Below are positions 12,801 through 23,724 of a stretch of 64,000 nucleotides of DNA, piece after piece; position 1 is the first letter of the stretch; each line of letters opens with the position of its first letter. The translations under genes and the position numbers were made by a program. Under the pieces are notes generated by a model. The model was not told the origin of the DNA, did not search any database, and saw only the letters and a list, made by a program, of their open reading frames with translations. The stretch comes from Oscarella lobularis (Eukaryota > Porifera > Homoscleromorpha > Homosclerophorida > Oscarellidae): contig NC_089187.1 of the NCBI RefSeq assembly GCF_947507565.1, positions 1,984,001 through 2,048,000 on the forward strand, written 5' to 3'.

Positions 12801-14890
12801 TACAGCAAATCGAGATACGACGCTCTTGAATCCGTCAGTGACTCTCAGAATGACGGAAAACTGCATTTCCATCGTTTTCACTACATGCCTAAAACAAATT
12901 TTTCCATCATTAATATCTTTTTGAGTGAATGATTTGAGTTGCTCTCCGCTCGACGTCAGAAGTTCGAACTGACCTTCGAATCTACCAGGATTCAAGATTT
13001 CGATTAACAGGTCAGAGTCATCATTATCATCGTCAGTGAAAAGCAGGGAATCCGTGCTGACAATCTTGCACGTTCCCGCTGCTAGGCTGAACCTTTCACC
13101 CGGTCTAGGATGAACCAACTGAGGCCCATCATTAAGAGGAGAAACTCTGAAGTCTATCGTCTGAAGACTGTTCCAACCAGAAACATTTGTAACACGTATA
13201 GAAACCGTCATAGAATCGTTATAGTTCTCCGATCCGTCATGCCAATAAGTCATATAGCCGGACATCACATCAGCAAGAGTGAAATTGGAAACTAAGCCCA
13301 CACGCCTTCGAAGAGTGTGGCTAAGATAGCCAAACGAAGGCTGTTTCGTAACGGTTATCGTCACTTCACTCAGACTATAATCTGCAAGGCCTTTCATCGT
13401 GATGTGACCAAGCAAAGACGCTTGACCCCCTTCTGGAACACTGTCAACAGGTAAAACAGTAACGCTGATGGAGACACTGGGTATAGGCGTGCTCGCGTCC
13501 CCGCTTCCGCATCCGAGACTCTCCTCCTCGCAAACGCACCGATACGACGTCACATCCATCCAATCGACGCAAGTCTCTCCGGATGCACACAAATCGTCCC
13601 GACAACGAAATTCGAATAGGCAACCGGGCGATACACTTCGAGTCGTCTTAGCCGCATCGAAATTAACGTCCATTCCATTGATTCTCAGTCGTCTCATGCA
13701 TCCAGCAAAAGATCTCGACTTTCCCTCGTTCACGTTCATACTTTGCATGCCTTTCTTACGAGCCTCCTTCGCTTCGGCTCCTCGTAGTCCACCCAGGAAT
13801 AGAGACCCGGCTATGTCTAAATGCCTGCTACGTCCCTTCAGCTTCCGCCTCGCTACCTTACTATCAATACTTAGAGTGACGTGCCGTCCTTCCAGCGTCA
13901 CGTTAACGAAATGCCATTTACGATTATTCAACTCCGATCCGGCGACGATGTCCACGTGAGCGCTCCCGCCGTGATTCACGGACAATCTCAGCTGTCCGCT
14001 TACTAATTCGAGTCCCACGAAATCGGTCCTATTTAATCGGCCGCCGTTGAAAAACAAAAGGCCGTCCGCTTGACTAGTTTGGAATTCGAACTCTATCGAT
14101 CCAGAAAATCGAGCCTCCCATTTGTGAAGTTTCACGTAGGCGAAAGGAGGTATGAAGCTACGTGTAGCAGCGGGTAGATGAAAATCGTCGGAAAACGTTC
14201 TCTCGTCGCATTTTCCCCAATCCAGACCCTTGGCGACGGTCCCTCGTCCTTCGCCGTCCAACAGTCGCTCTTCGTTGAACGTCACATTCGCCATGCAGCC
14301 TCTGAAGTATCGGCCTCTCGTTTCCACACTCAGTCCTGGCTTCCGAAAATCCTCCACTCCGCCGACGTAAATAGCTCGCAATTCGAGCTCGCCTGCGATA
14401 TCAGGCGAATCCCTGATGACGTCAATCAACGCGTCATCAACAAAAAGTTTCAATTTTGCATTGATTCTTTGAATTCTGACGGAGTGCCATTTGCCGTCGC
14501 TGTAACTCCTCCCCTCCGGCGTGCGCAGCTCGCGAGTTCGATTACTCAGTCGAAGTCGAAGTACGACTCGAGAATCGCTCATCTCTATAAGCAGATATTT
14601 GCTTACGCCCTCCGCTAGGAGGAGAAGTCCGTTCGTGTTCTTGGTCGCGAACGTTAAGCGGGAATCGGTTCTCTTCGCCACGCTCAATAGGGGATACTCC
14701 AAGTAGCCGTAGCCGCGGAGGGAAACTGCGAGAGAAGGAATGAGGGGGAGGAACATCCGGCTGTCACCGCAGACTTATAAACAATTCGATCTCTTTCTGT
14801 CTTACTGATCTCGTTCGTGGTTCTTCGGTCGCTGTCGAAAGCCGAGAGCGGGTGTATCGCAAGTAGAACGACGATGATGACGATAGTCAT
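6804..14890 (-). CDS. CSPG4: Chondroitin sulfate proteoglycan 4 (NG2)-like, about 2668 aa
   Basis: Two exons. Exon 1 (14890-14806) encodes the signal peptide MTIVIIVVLLAIHPLSA; after a GTAAGA..CGCAG intron the giant exon (14725-6804) joins in frame at SLRGYGYLEYPLL. Domains in order: two laminin-G modules (about residues 28-195 and 205-385), a short Cys-rich EGF-like stretch (CLFEFRCRDDLCASGETC), then a long series of CSPG/NG2 repeats. Most repeats carry the signature FTQ(K/E)DI..G.I.Y.HDGSE. One TM helix (about 2533-2557, IAIAIISAVVFITLCFVG) is followed by a 111-residue acidic tail ending EYWV, the PDZ ligand also found as QYWV in vertebrate NG2. The size and order match vertebrate CSPG4 closely. 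The family works at the cell surface in matrix and growth-factor binding. Confidence 0.95.
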
Positions 14891-15607
14891 CCTTGCTACA
14901 CGAAAACCGTGATGACGGCCGATGGAGAGTCACTCGGTCACTCTGAGAGACGTTTCTTGTACGGTAAATGAGAGCCGAGAAGAGCGACACCGCTTGCCCG
15001 TGACAGGGACAGAAACTAGCAAGAGAAAAATTGTTTGTTGCCCGGGACTTCCTTTCGAAGAGCATTCCCGTACATTACTTTCTCGTTTTACGACTCGTTT
15101 CTCGTTTACGATGCGCAAAGACGACACGTAGCGACAACGAAAGTCTCTAAGTATTTCTTTTCTTTGTAACCAAGTCTACCACGCATTTTTCAGCCTCCTG
15201 GCCCGCCCAAGCTACAGGTGTTCGTTGAAACTTGTGACAGTTCAGTTCAGACGAAAGAGAGCAAGCTAAAGCCCTTCTCTCGAAGTCCTTCTCTCGAAGT
15301 CCGATCAAGCTAGCTCTTTTCGCTCATATTTGAGCCGGAGAGGCCCCCGTTGAGGTAGCAGGGTCTTACCCTGGTAATTCTCCGACGAGCGCGTTCTCAC
15401 TACTCCGTTGCAGAGATTATCTCTTGGTTCCGCGATAAAAGGTTCTCCCTCGATCCCCCGAATCGAAACGCGGGACCCTTTACTAGTTTAGTTTAGATTA
15501 GCTTAGGCCTACTTCCAAGAAAACTGCAGGTTCAAAGTTACCTCACAGTAGAAGCTAGGACTAGGATAACGACCGTCGCAGTGTCCCGTTTGAATTTTAT
15601 CTTTATT
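14891..15607. promoter_or_regulatory. 5' flank of the CSPG4-like gene with consecutive hairpins
   Basis: No protein-coding signal stands out. A tandem repeat CCTTCTCTCGAAGT occurs twice at about 15273-15300. Right after it are predicted stems: GCTCA/TGAGC with a 4-nt loop (15322-15335), CGGAGA/TCTCCG (15336-15341 with 15379-15384) enclosing CAGGGT/ACCCTG with a 3-nt loop (15359-15373). This could be 5' leader structure or an unannotated structured RNA; the stems may also be chance. Confidence 0.35.
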
Positions 15608-15770
15608 TTAGTTGGTGGCTACAAGAGCTGACCAATCGATGTTCTTCAATTTGAGCCACTCCACTCCATGATGCTCAACTTTTGGGAAGCCTTTCTTCAA
15701 GACATACTTGATCTCCTCAGCTTTCTTGAGGATTTTGACTTTCCTTAGCCAAAACCGCGTGACAGAACCC
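15608..15770 (-). pseudogene. Fragment of a third NLR (TPR region)
   Basis: On the minus strand about 54 codons read GSVTRFWLRKVKILKKAEE then IKYVLKKGFPKVEHHGVEW and stop at a TAA. They align with the NLR segment RSVARLRREEIEILKKAE...EIEDVLKKGFQAI of the two larger NLRs nearby. The homology is confined to one helical stretch and the flanks are not NLR-like, so this is most simply the relic of another tandem NLR copy. An alternative is a used 3' exon of an unseen gene. Confidence 0.45.
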
Positions 15771-16012
15771 AAGCGTGGTTAGGAGGGCAACAAATTGCCA
15801 TGTAACTAGAGAGAGAGTATCGAGCAGTATCGTGGGAAGGCGGCGTCAGGACCGGCGAACTAGACGGTGGTTTCTGTTAGAAGAACATAGTACATTTACG
15901 CACGCGTTACGTCACATCAACACATCAGTCGCAATCAACATACAAAAAACTTGAAAGAGCACGGCAAGAACAGAAACGTGCGATAACGACGAAGTTTCTT
16001 CCTAACAGCGGA

Positions 16013-19000
16013 CTAGCCAGACGATTCGATCTTGCTGACCAATTCCAAAAAGTTCTTAAACAACTTAGTAGCTGGATCAGCATCATTTGACTTGGCATAC
16101 TGACGGTCAGTGGGATCGAGAAGGGGCAACTTCAGGTCTTCTTCAACGGCCTCGACCTTCGAACGAAGGCCTTCGAAATTGTCCACGTCAGCTATAGGTT
16201 TGAGAATTTTCAACCCAAGCTGAAAATACGATTGCGCACATTGGCACACCACGCGCCTTTCCATGCGCCTTTCGTCGGTTTGGGTATTTTGTAGCCACTC
16301 CACGCACAATTGCCCTACATTCAGACAAGCCTTCCCAACCTTTTGGTGCAAACCGCTAGCGATTGCTAAATGGCATTCCAGGCAGGATCGAATGACTTGG
16401 AACCCGTTCCTCAAAGCGACCTCGATTTCTTTTCGATTCGGATTTTCGGCCTTCTTAAGAATTTCGATTTCTTCTCGTCGAAGCCGAGCGACGGAACGAT
16501 TTCCCCAAGCGCAGTACCGATGAGAGGATGGCAAGCCGCGAACTGCATCCAAGCACTTGTCTAGCTCCTCGCGAAATTCTTTGAGACACGAAAGCGAATT
16601 CTCGGCCTTTTTCTTCGACGCGAGAGCCTTTGAAACATGGCTGTAGGCTTGATATAACATAAGGCGAGGTGAATCTGGCGACTTCTCTTTGAAAGGTTTA
16701 ATAGCGCTCTGACTACCTTCGTGCGACTTCGTCATAAGTCTAATAGCTTCCTTATAACTTTCGTGGGCCTTGGTGTAATTCTTTTGTCCCAATTGCGCGC
16801 GAGCGATATTTGCCAGCAGAGCAGCGTGATTGGCATCACTGACGGGAAAAGCGTGACGTAGCTGCTTTTGTACTTCAGTAAGTAGCACCAAAGCGCGCTC
16901 GAATTCTCGACCGTCCATCAGAATTTCGGCCTCAACCTGCTTCATTTGACTAAGGCACTTCTCGACGTCAGATCTTTTCTCTCCTTTTGTTTGCCTTTCT
17001 TTCAAGATGTCGTTTAGAATAGCCTTTCCTTCTTCGACGTCTTTCAAAGCATCCGGCAAGCATCCAAGACGACGATCTACAGTGGCAAGATGCATGCATA
17101 TACGCCTCAGCTTGTTGTAGTTTTGTCGTTCTGTCCGACTCCTGCAGACATCGTGACAGGAGATCCCGCGCTTCCAAACTTCCTCCCAGAAGGGATTTCA
17201 TATAACCGCAGCGAAGAACGAGCTCGGCGTCGAAGAGATTGTGCTCTCGCATGTATTCCACACACCGAATGGCATGCGGATACAGAGCACTGCAGAAAGA
17301 CCAGTCACTCTGTGACTTTTCCAATGCAGATGTCAGTATTTTGCAGAGCGACTCCAAGGTAGCAATTTTTCCTTCGCTCTTCTGTCGCTGTCGAAATTCT
17401 GCGGCAATTTCCGTGTGAACGCTCAACGACTGCCTGTCATCTGTGTACGTGAGAAGTCCGTAAGCCTCGAGCCGATTGGCCAAAATAATCACGTTCACTT
17501 TCGATTCTCGATCTCGTTTTTCTTTTTCTTCGATGTTATCAACGTGTGCTCGGTCCTTGCTGAAGCCTATATCGCTGAATTCAAACAGACGTAAGGGAAC
17601 CGATGTCACATCGCAATATCCTAGATGATTCATAAGATTCGTCAGCAAAGGCAATCCCGACACGAGAGTATTTAGAATGTCGCTGCGGGAAGCCGATAGT
17701 AATCGCGTCTCGTCATACTTTCCAAAGCATTTGTGGAGATAAGAAGTGAAGCCCAGTTTCTCGCTACGCAAAAATGAAATGATGACCGTCATATACAGAG
17801 GATGTCCATTTACAGTTTCCGCAATCGTGCGCGCAGCTTTATTCTCCGTCTCGCTTTGGAAAACTTCGCAGTTGTCGCAAAGAGCACGTGTAACGTCGTC
17901 TCTGCCTAATGGGTCAAGCTTCTCTATCCCGCTGTTGGGTATTAATGAAGACAGATATTCCGGCACGGCATCCGCTTTTGTTGCTGTAGTAAGAAGATGC
18001 ATTGTGTCTTCTTTTATCTTTGGAGGGAAGTCGGGCATTTCGTCAAACGTCTTCTGGTCAGTGAGCCCGTCAATTACGACGAGAAGCGGCCCTTTCGTGG
18101 CCTTTTCCCTTATCCAATTTCGCGCTTGCTCTAGCTGTTCAAGAAGAAGAACGTTTTGAGCTTTGGCGTTGTCTGGCGAGGACGAACAGTTACTAGCAAC
18201 GCACAGCTGCAAGGATTCGGGACTAGACGCATCAAGCCACAGCAGAGTGCCGTAGTTGATTTTGATTCGATCAACGACGCAGTGAGCCAAGGACGTTTTA
18301 TCTGAAGCCGTGAATGACAACAGATTTGCGTTCTTGTAAGAGTTCCTGCACTCGTTTTATTTGTTCTTCTCTACCAACGACGTGTCCTGTTTCAAACTTA
18401 GGCCGACCAAACTCTTCGCAGTCTGACAAGGCTGTTCTGAGATGATCTAGAGTAACGGAACCGGAAGGTAGGTCGAAAGAACCTAAAGGAAACAATAGTA
18501 TTATTGAAGAAAGCCAAATCATGGGCTTACTGTGGCCAAGAGCTTCGCGAAACGCGTTAGAAACACCCCTTTCCTGCAGCTGGTCAAAATAAGCGATCAG
18601 ATCTTCTTCTTTAAGCGTGAAAATATCATCGTAATAGGCATCGCCGTTGCCGTGGCAAACTTGATTCTTCTTCGACTTTGTTAGCTTATCTCGAAGGTGC
18701 CGCCACACTGCAGATGGCAGATCGTCTACGGTTTTGATTCCCTTGAGACGGAAAAATACGGTGGCAATTTCCTTCAAGTTGTCCGTTTGTGGAGTACTAA
18801 ACACTGCACAAAAATGATCTTAGCTCAAGTCGTCCTAGCAACTACATCACGTTTCTAACAGATGGCTAATGCGCACCATGCAGTTTAGATATAAATGTAT
18901 ACCGCTAACTGAACCGATATTGAAAGTGGGTGTGGTTAAAGTCCTCCTACCTTCTTTGCCATCGGCCGGTACTTGCAGACTTTGAACTTCAATTTTGAGC

Positions 19001-19263
19001 ACAGAAAGAGTTCTTAGGACGTCGACAGCGCTCAGTCCTCCCGATTTAAACTTTGAAGCGTTGTCGAGGAGGCCATAAAACGCTCTCCAGAGGAGCTCTG
19101 GGAACGCCCGCTCTGGGAAGTCGGCCCTCTGATGCTTTTGGTTTTCCTGCTCGCGTTCGATCATGAATCTAATCGCTCCCACTGTGAAACCGAGTCGCTC
19201 GGCAGCGCGACTCCAGGAATCGCTTCCACTTCCAGACTCGGGGCGGTCCTCTGCTTCCGACAT
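16013..19263 (-). pseudogene. NLR copy 1: Death - Death-fold - NB-ARC - TPR, frame-broken
   Basis: Same three-exon plan as NLR copy 2. Exon 1 (19263-18951) carries a Death-type domain (SWSRAAERLGFTVGAIRF), exon 2 (18803-18531) a second helical death-fold-like domain, exon 3 (18482-16013) NB-ARC plus TPRs. Two lesions break exon 3. At about 18300 the P-loop codons are lost: copy 2 reads GFRGMGKTSLAHC, here 8 bases are missing so GFR runs into a stop. At about 17090 a GCAT unit is duplicated (+4), shifting frame before the TPR part (MHLATVDRRLG). Downstream frames remain open and similar to copy 2, so the loss is recent, or one allele is intact. Without the Walker A lysine it could not bind nucleotide normally. 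Confidence 0.8.
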
Positions 19264-20068
19264 TGAAACTGATCTAATATGTGGGTTGCACGGGAACGCC
19301 TGAGTAAACAACCGGGATTTCAAACGGTGGGAAGGGAGCTAGCACAAAAGGCCCCTTCTCTCTACTGTCCTACGTAAAAGAAGAGCTTGAACGTTACATA
19401 TGAAGATGAAGAGTTCTATTACGGTATTTCGTCGTGTCCGCCGCGTCCATGCAGTCTTCCTGCCGCGTAGAAGTATGTATTATAACGGCATTACTTTTGG
19501 CCTTCGTTGTTGCTGTGTCTCTCCCAAGCCGTCAAAGGCTTTTTGCAGTCGATTTAGGGCTGATCAAACCCTTTGTAGTAGAAAACGAAGGAAAACCCGT
19601 CCTAGGAATAAACAAACCGGAAAAAGGGACCCTCTGTAATCGCTGCGGCTGTGTATGTAGCCAGCTGCTGCGCTGCAGCTAATGTCTCCGCTGCTTGTTT
19701 TCATAGGCGAGGGCTTTCTTTGCGCGGCTGGATGGGACACAAAGAATCTGAGGAACTCTAATAAGGTAAGCGACGCGTTTGCTCTACGTTCGTCGATTTT
19801 TTACCGCCAACGCTAAGCAGAAGAAACCGAACAGAGGTCTGCACGCTTGAATTTTTGTTTAGCAAAGAAGATTACATTTATAATCGTTATTGCCTATTTC
19901 GTATTAGGTGGCGGAATGTTCTGGAAGGTTCGTGTCGACGTCGTTTGCAGTGAAACGTCCAATCGCCGCCTTCGTTCTGATCTAATTAATGAACACGTGA
20001 TCTAATAGACTACCAGTTGACATCATCAGAGTGAATGCGGGTCGAAAAAACGACCCTCTGCGAACACA
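19264..20068. promoter_or_regulatory. Intergenic between divergent NLR copy 1 and Ig receptor 1
   Basis: About 0.8 kb separates the two head-to-head start codons. It is largely homologous to 26950-27919, the same position in the second module, so it is a candidate shared or bidirectional promoter. It contains the small secreted-protein ORF listed separately. Confidence 0.4.
19449..19682 (+). CDS. Candidate small secreted Cys-rich protein, 77 aa
   Basis: The frame opens with a textbook signal peptide (VCIITALLLAFVVAVSLPS after MQSSCRVE) and ends in a Cys cluster (CNRCGCVCSQLLRC). It lies between the NLR and the Ig receptor. In the homologous place of module 2 (about 27146-27330) a stop follows the first codons and the frame is scrambled, so it is intact only here. 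It may be a real small gene, or the 5' signal exon of a transcript that splices on. No family is recognised. Confidence 0.35.
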   Translation: MQSSCRVEVCIITALLLAFVVAVSLPSRQRLFAVDLGLIKPFVVENEGKPVLGINKPEKGTLCNRCGCVCSQLLRCS

Positions 20069-22221
20069 ATGGTAGGACATAACGTCAGCAGCGCAGGCTC
20101 AAGAACGGTAAATGATCTATGCTAAGCTAGTCGTACATTCGCGCGTCACCGATGCGCGTCGCCGATGCACAATTAATTACGTGACTAATCGCGCGCTGTT
20201 GTGTGCGAATGTCTTTGCTAAAAAAATGTACACTTCATCAAGCAGAAATGCGCTGACGCGTCATTCCGTCAGTGCCCGGTCACGCCCACAAAAATCCCCA
20301 GTCCCAACGTTATTAATTAATTCGATGACTAATAATCAGTCCAATTCGCGTCAAATTTTTTACTAACCGTCTTTCATTTCTATAGACTCGACTAACTGGG
20401 AAATATAGTCGATTTCAATTTGTACCGGTATATCTCGCTTTTTTAGCAACTTCTACACGTGGTAAGCTTTCGCTTCGAATTAATTGAAAGAGCTAAATTG
20501 ACGTGCAGGCTATCCTACGTCAAATATACATTCTCTTCCGGTTAACGTCATCAGTCAAGACACCTACTATGAGCCTCAAGATAACACCAATTATTATGCA
20601 AAATTATCTTGCAACTATACGGGAGTCGGTAGCGGGCCGTGTGCCGTCGCAAACGTTACGTGGATCGTTCTAAAGGATCACGAGGAGTTGACGATCGACG
20701 GGAGGAGAGCGGCGAACAACTCCGGTCCACCAGCTACATTCGTCGTTCCGGAGCCTGGTTGCGTTCAACACCTTAAAGTCGCAATCACACCCGGCCAAGG
20801 ATCCTCATATCTCTACGCGTGTCGAATCACCGACATCGCTGGGGTCGACTATGACAGTCAAACCGTGTCTCTCAAAAATTATAGTAAGGCTCTGAATTCT
20901 TTGATAGCAATATTACGGTACGAAGGCTCGCGTTAATTTAGTCCAACTTAAAGGAAAGAGAGTTTCTAAAGCGGTGCCCGTCGGATCGGACTTTGAGATA
21001 GTATGTCCGTCCGAGAACGACAAGCCACCGGGATGCGCTGACGCTCACTGGCTGCCTCCCGGAAAGGAGAATGTGCAGATCAGCGCGAGTGGCACGCTTG
21101 TTATTCGAGCGTTGACCCCTTCAAACGCAGGAAGGTACGAGTGCTGGTTAAAAGGCAATGCGAGTCTCAACGTTAGAGCGGCAGATGCGAAGTCCGTCGT
21201 CGAGATATTACCAATAGGTAAAGTGGCATTGTTTTTTTCACGTTGATTTGTTATTGATGTATCGTGCAGATCGACCCAAGCCACTCGATAGTTGCACGAC
21301 GACGCGTAATAGTAGTTTGTGCGACAATACCATTGTGACCTGCAGCATACCCTTGGAAGCGATTTCTCCTGTTCGCACCGTCCGGCTCGTCTGCGACGAT
21401 GGGTACGAGAAAGATATGGCCATCGAACGGGAACAGGGTGGGTAAAAGTATAATATTAATATTGAAAAATCAATAACTTTCTTTTCAATTTTATTTTTGC
21501 AGTCATCGTAGCTGTTGCCGTAGAAACCGTTGCTGGCGAAAGACGTTGTTGGATCTACAGTGAAAACTCCGTCGGTGCTAGCAACTACAGCAAGGTCACC
21601 ATTCCCGCTCATCGTTGCAATGTTTCAGGTTCGCAACTTTCACTGTGAACATTTCAGACTCACCTCTTATGCTGTAGGTACGGAAAAACTGTCCCTAGTT
21701 ACGGAAATTCCCACTAAAGAAAACAACAGCAAGGGCAACGTCAATACCGTTTTAATTTCCACCGTTCCCGCAGTCGTCGGGGGCCTCGTCGGGGCGGGGC
21801 TCATCGTTCTCGTTGGGATAGCACTACGTCGTCGTTTTCATAACGAGGATGGTGACCGCGACGCGTCGTCGAAGCAATCCACCACTGAAGATGGCGATCA
21901 TAGCGCGTCGACAGATCAAACCGTCGTTGAGGAAAAAGGTGCTGAAACGTCGGCAGAAGGGCCCACTGGCAATGATGAGGATTGGAGAGGCGGCGCAGCG
22001 ATGGAGCAACCTCAAGATCAAGGAGGAGGTGCCTCGACAAACGAGAATTTGATATTCGAACTGATGGAAATGCACGAAGATGACAACCAGGCGAACAGAG
22101 CGGGCAACGCCACAGAACCAGGATCGGTATTAATTATTACTAGCACAATTAATGCGCAGTTATTGTATTCTGCCCTTACTCGCAGGCCAATGATGGGAGT
22201 GCTCAAAGAAATGAGAGCTGA
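20069..22221 (+). CDS. Ig receptor 1: Ig-Ig-FN3, single-pass membrane protein
   Basis: Eight exons by eye: 20069-20107, 20385-20460 (hydrophobic leader VPVYLAFLATS), 20509-20883 (Ig 1, LSCNYTG..NVTWIVL..YLYACRIT), 20942-21217 (Ig 2, FEIVCPSE..GRYECWLKG), 21270-21437 and 21503-21628 (the two halves of an FN3-like domain, ending ENSVGASNYSKVTI), 21678-22126 (TM VVGGLVGAGLIVLVGIAL plus acidic Gly/Glu tail) and 22186-22221. All internal extracellular junctions are phase 1. The tail has no tyrosine motif that I can see. It is head-to-head with NLR copy 1. The start exon is the weakest part: in copy 2 a different ATG fits the phase. Confidence 0.75.
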
Positions 22222-23096
22222 GCTCAGTGTGAAGCTTCGTGCCACACTAACAGTTACTCCCTACTAGGCTAGTTTAGTATTTAGCCCTCACCTAGTGTTA
22301 GCATTCTAGCCTTCACTAGCCTTCACCTTATTATAGCACAGCCTATAGGTGATTGTCTCTTCTCGGAGAGATAGTCAGCACTGCACAACCTACTTATCTT
22401 ATCCACGTATTTTTACCTGCTATTTTTGTGTTAGAGGCTTTTTGTATGTATTAAATTTTCGTCTGTGGCAGTTTCTCTAAAGTCCAGTATCGTAGAGGAA
22501 GTCAGTTGAGCCAGGGATACTAGACTGGTATGGTATCCCTTGACGTTACACTTAGGAATTATACTTTACCGCATTCGCACAGATCTCTTCTCCTCAGGCA
22601 AATGTGCCGTACAGGTCGGCCGGTCGTACATTCAATGCCCCGGATTAAACTTGTTGATATTCTGAAGCAAACAACGAATTTTCGTGAAAGACGACATCTT
22701 TTACTTCTCGCACCGGCGCAGCGAAGTGCATACAGGTCTCGCCTTTGACCTGAGCAGCTGTTGCCTCGTAAGGGTCCCCGATGCACCCGTGTTCCCGCGC
22801 TAGAGGGCATTGCAGAGTAACCAAAAGTGAGCTACGGTGTCTTTCTTATGTAGAAATTAGCGGCAATCGACTTTCCGGAGCAACTGGTTCGTTAGATTTC
22901 TCTAGCTAATCAGGAGCCAAACGCCTCTACAGATTGCCATAATTCCATTCGGATTTGCAAAGCGAGCGCAGTTCAAAACTATACAAGGTAATAGTCTAAA
23001 TTAGTAGAACACGCAGGGACACTCATAGTAGGCATGCGGTCACACATTTGAAGTAGCTATTAGAAGAGCACATGCTGGAGCAAAATGAACCGACTT
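22222..23096. repeat. Ig-gene 3' flank repeat (copy 1)
   Basis: Homologous to 30173-31060 and, inverted, to about 165-1060. It includes a short stem-forming stretch (TCTCTTCTCGGAGAGA near 22356) present in all copies. No conserved coding frame is visible; the CxxC ORF at 30738 is disrupted here (its TTGTC bases are missing). Confidence 0.5.
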
Positions 23097-23507
23097 CTAA
23101 AATATTTCCTTCAATTGATTTGGCAGACCGGTTACGGGGCTCTTGTTACTGCCGTGTCTCTCCTGGTCGCACTGTCTGCATACGTAAACGGCCACAAACT
23201 CGTTTACGGGATCGAGGCACTCCCGTTTCAGTGCATACTTTGGTTCGCGATGGTCTAGACTCTTGTGGCAGATGTAGCACTGAAAACAACAAACATACCG
23301 CCGTAATATTCTATGCATATACTATATGTGTATATGCATATGTATACATGCTTACCCATTCTTGCCAAGGCGTTCGAAATGGATCATTGAAAGAAATTGT
23401 TTTTATAAATTCGTCATAGGTTCTATACTGCACGCGAATACATAATGGTTTGTCGTTCCCTATTGCTGCACCGCCAGGTGTCTTACCTTTCGCTCGACAT
23501 TTGTCAT
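23097..23507 (-). CDS. Small zinc-binding protein, A-type without ribbon exon, 91 aa
   Basis: Three exons keep phase 0: 23507-23487 (MTNVERK), 23427-23356 (24 codons ending TPWQEW) and 23279-23097, which opens at the first ligand Cys (CYICHKSLDHREP) and continues to VYVCRQCDQE and GLPNQLKEIF. The last exon matches the A-type genes of the array (CYxCH....ICxxCD). Unlike them it lacks the upstream zinc-ribbon exon, and its start exon lies in DNA homologous to the 3' flank of NLR copy 1. The final Cys pair seen in the array (CPRD) is also absent. Function unknown; zinc binding is inferred from Cys/His spacing. Confidence 0.6.
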
Positions 23508-23724
23508 GTAACTAGAGAGAGTCGTCGGAAGGCGGCGTCAAGACCGGCGAACTAGACGGCGTTCTCTGCGTATTAGTTAGAAGAACATATACGCACACGT
23601 ACAAGTTACGTCACATCAACACGCTTCAGTCACAATCAACATACAAAACTTGAAAGAGCACGGCAAGAACAGAAACTTGAATAGTTGCAATAACGACGAA
23701 GCTTCTTCAGTTTCTAACAGCGGA

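Noticed and set aside
15355-15385. Resemblance of TGAGGTAGCAGGG to let-7 and of GCAGGGTC..CCTGGT to part of 5S rRNA
   Set aside because: The matches are short, the rest of either RNA is absent, and the pairing does not fit a let-7 precursor.
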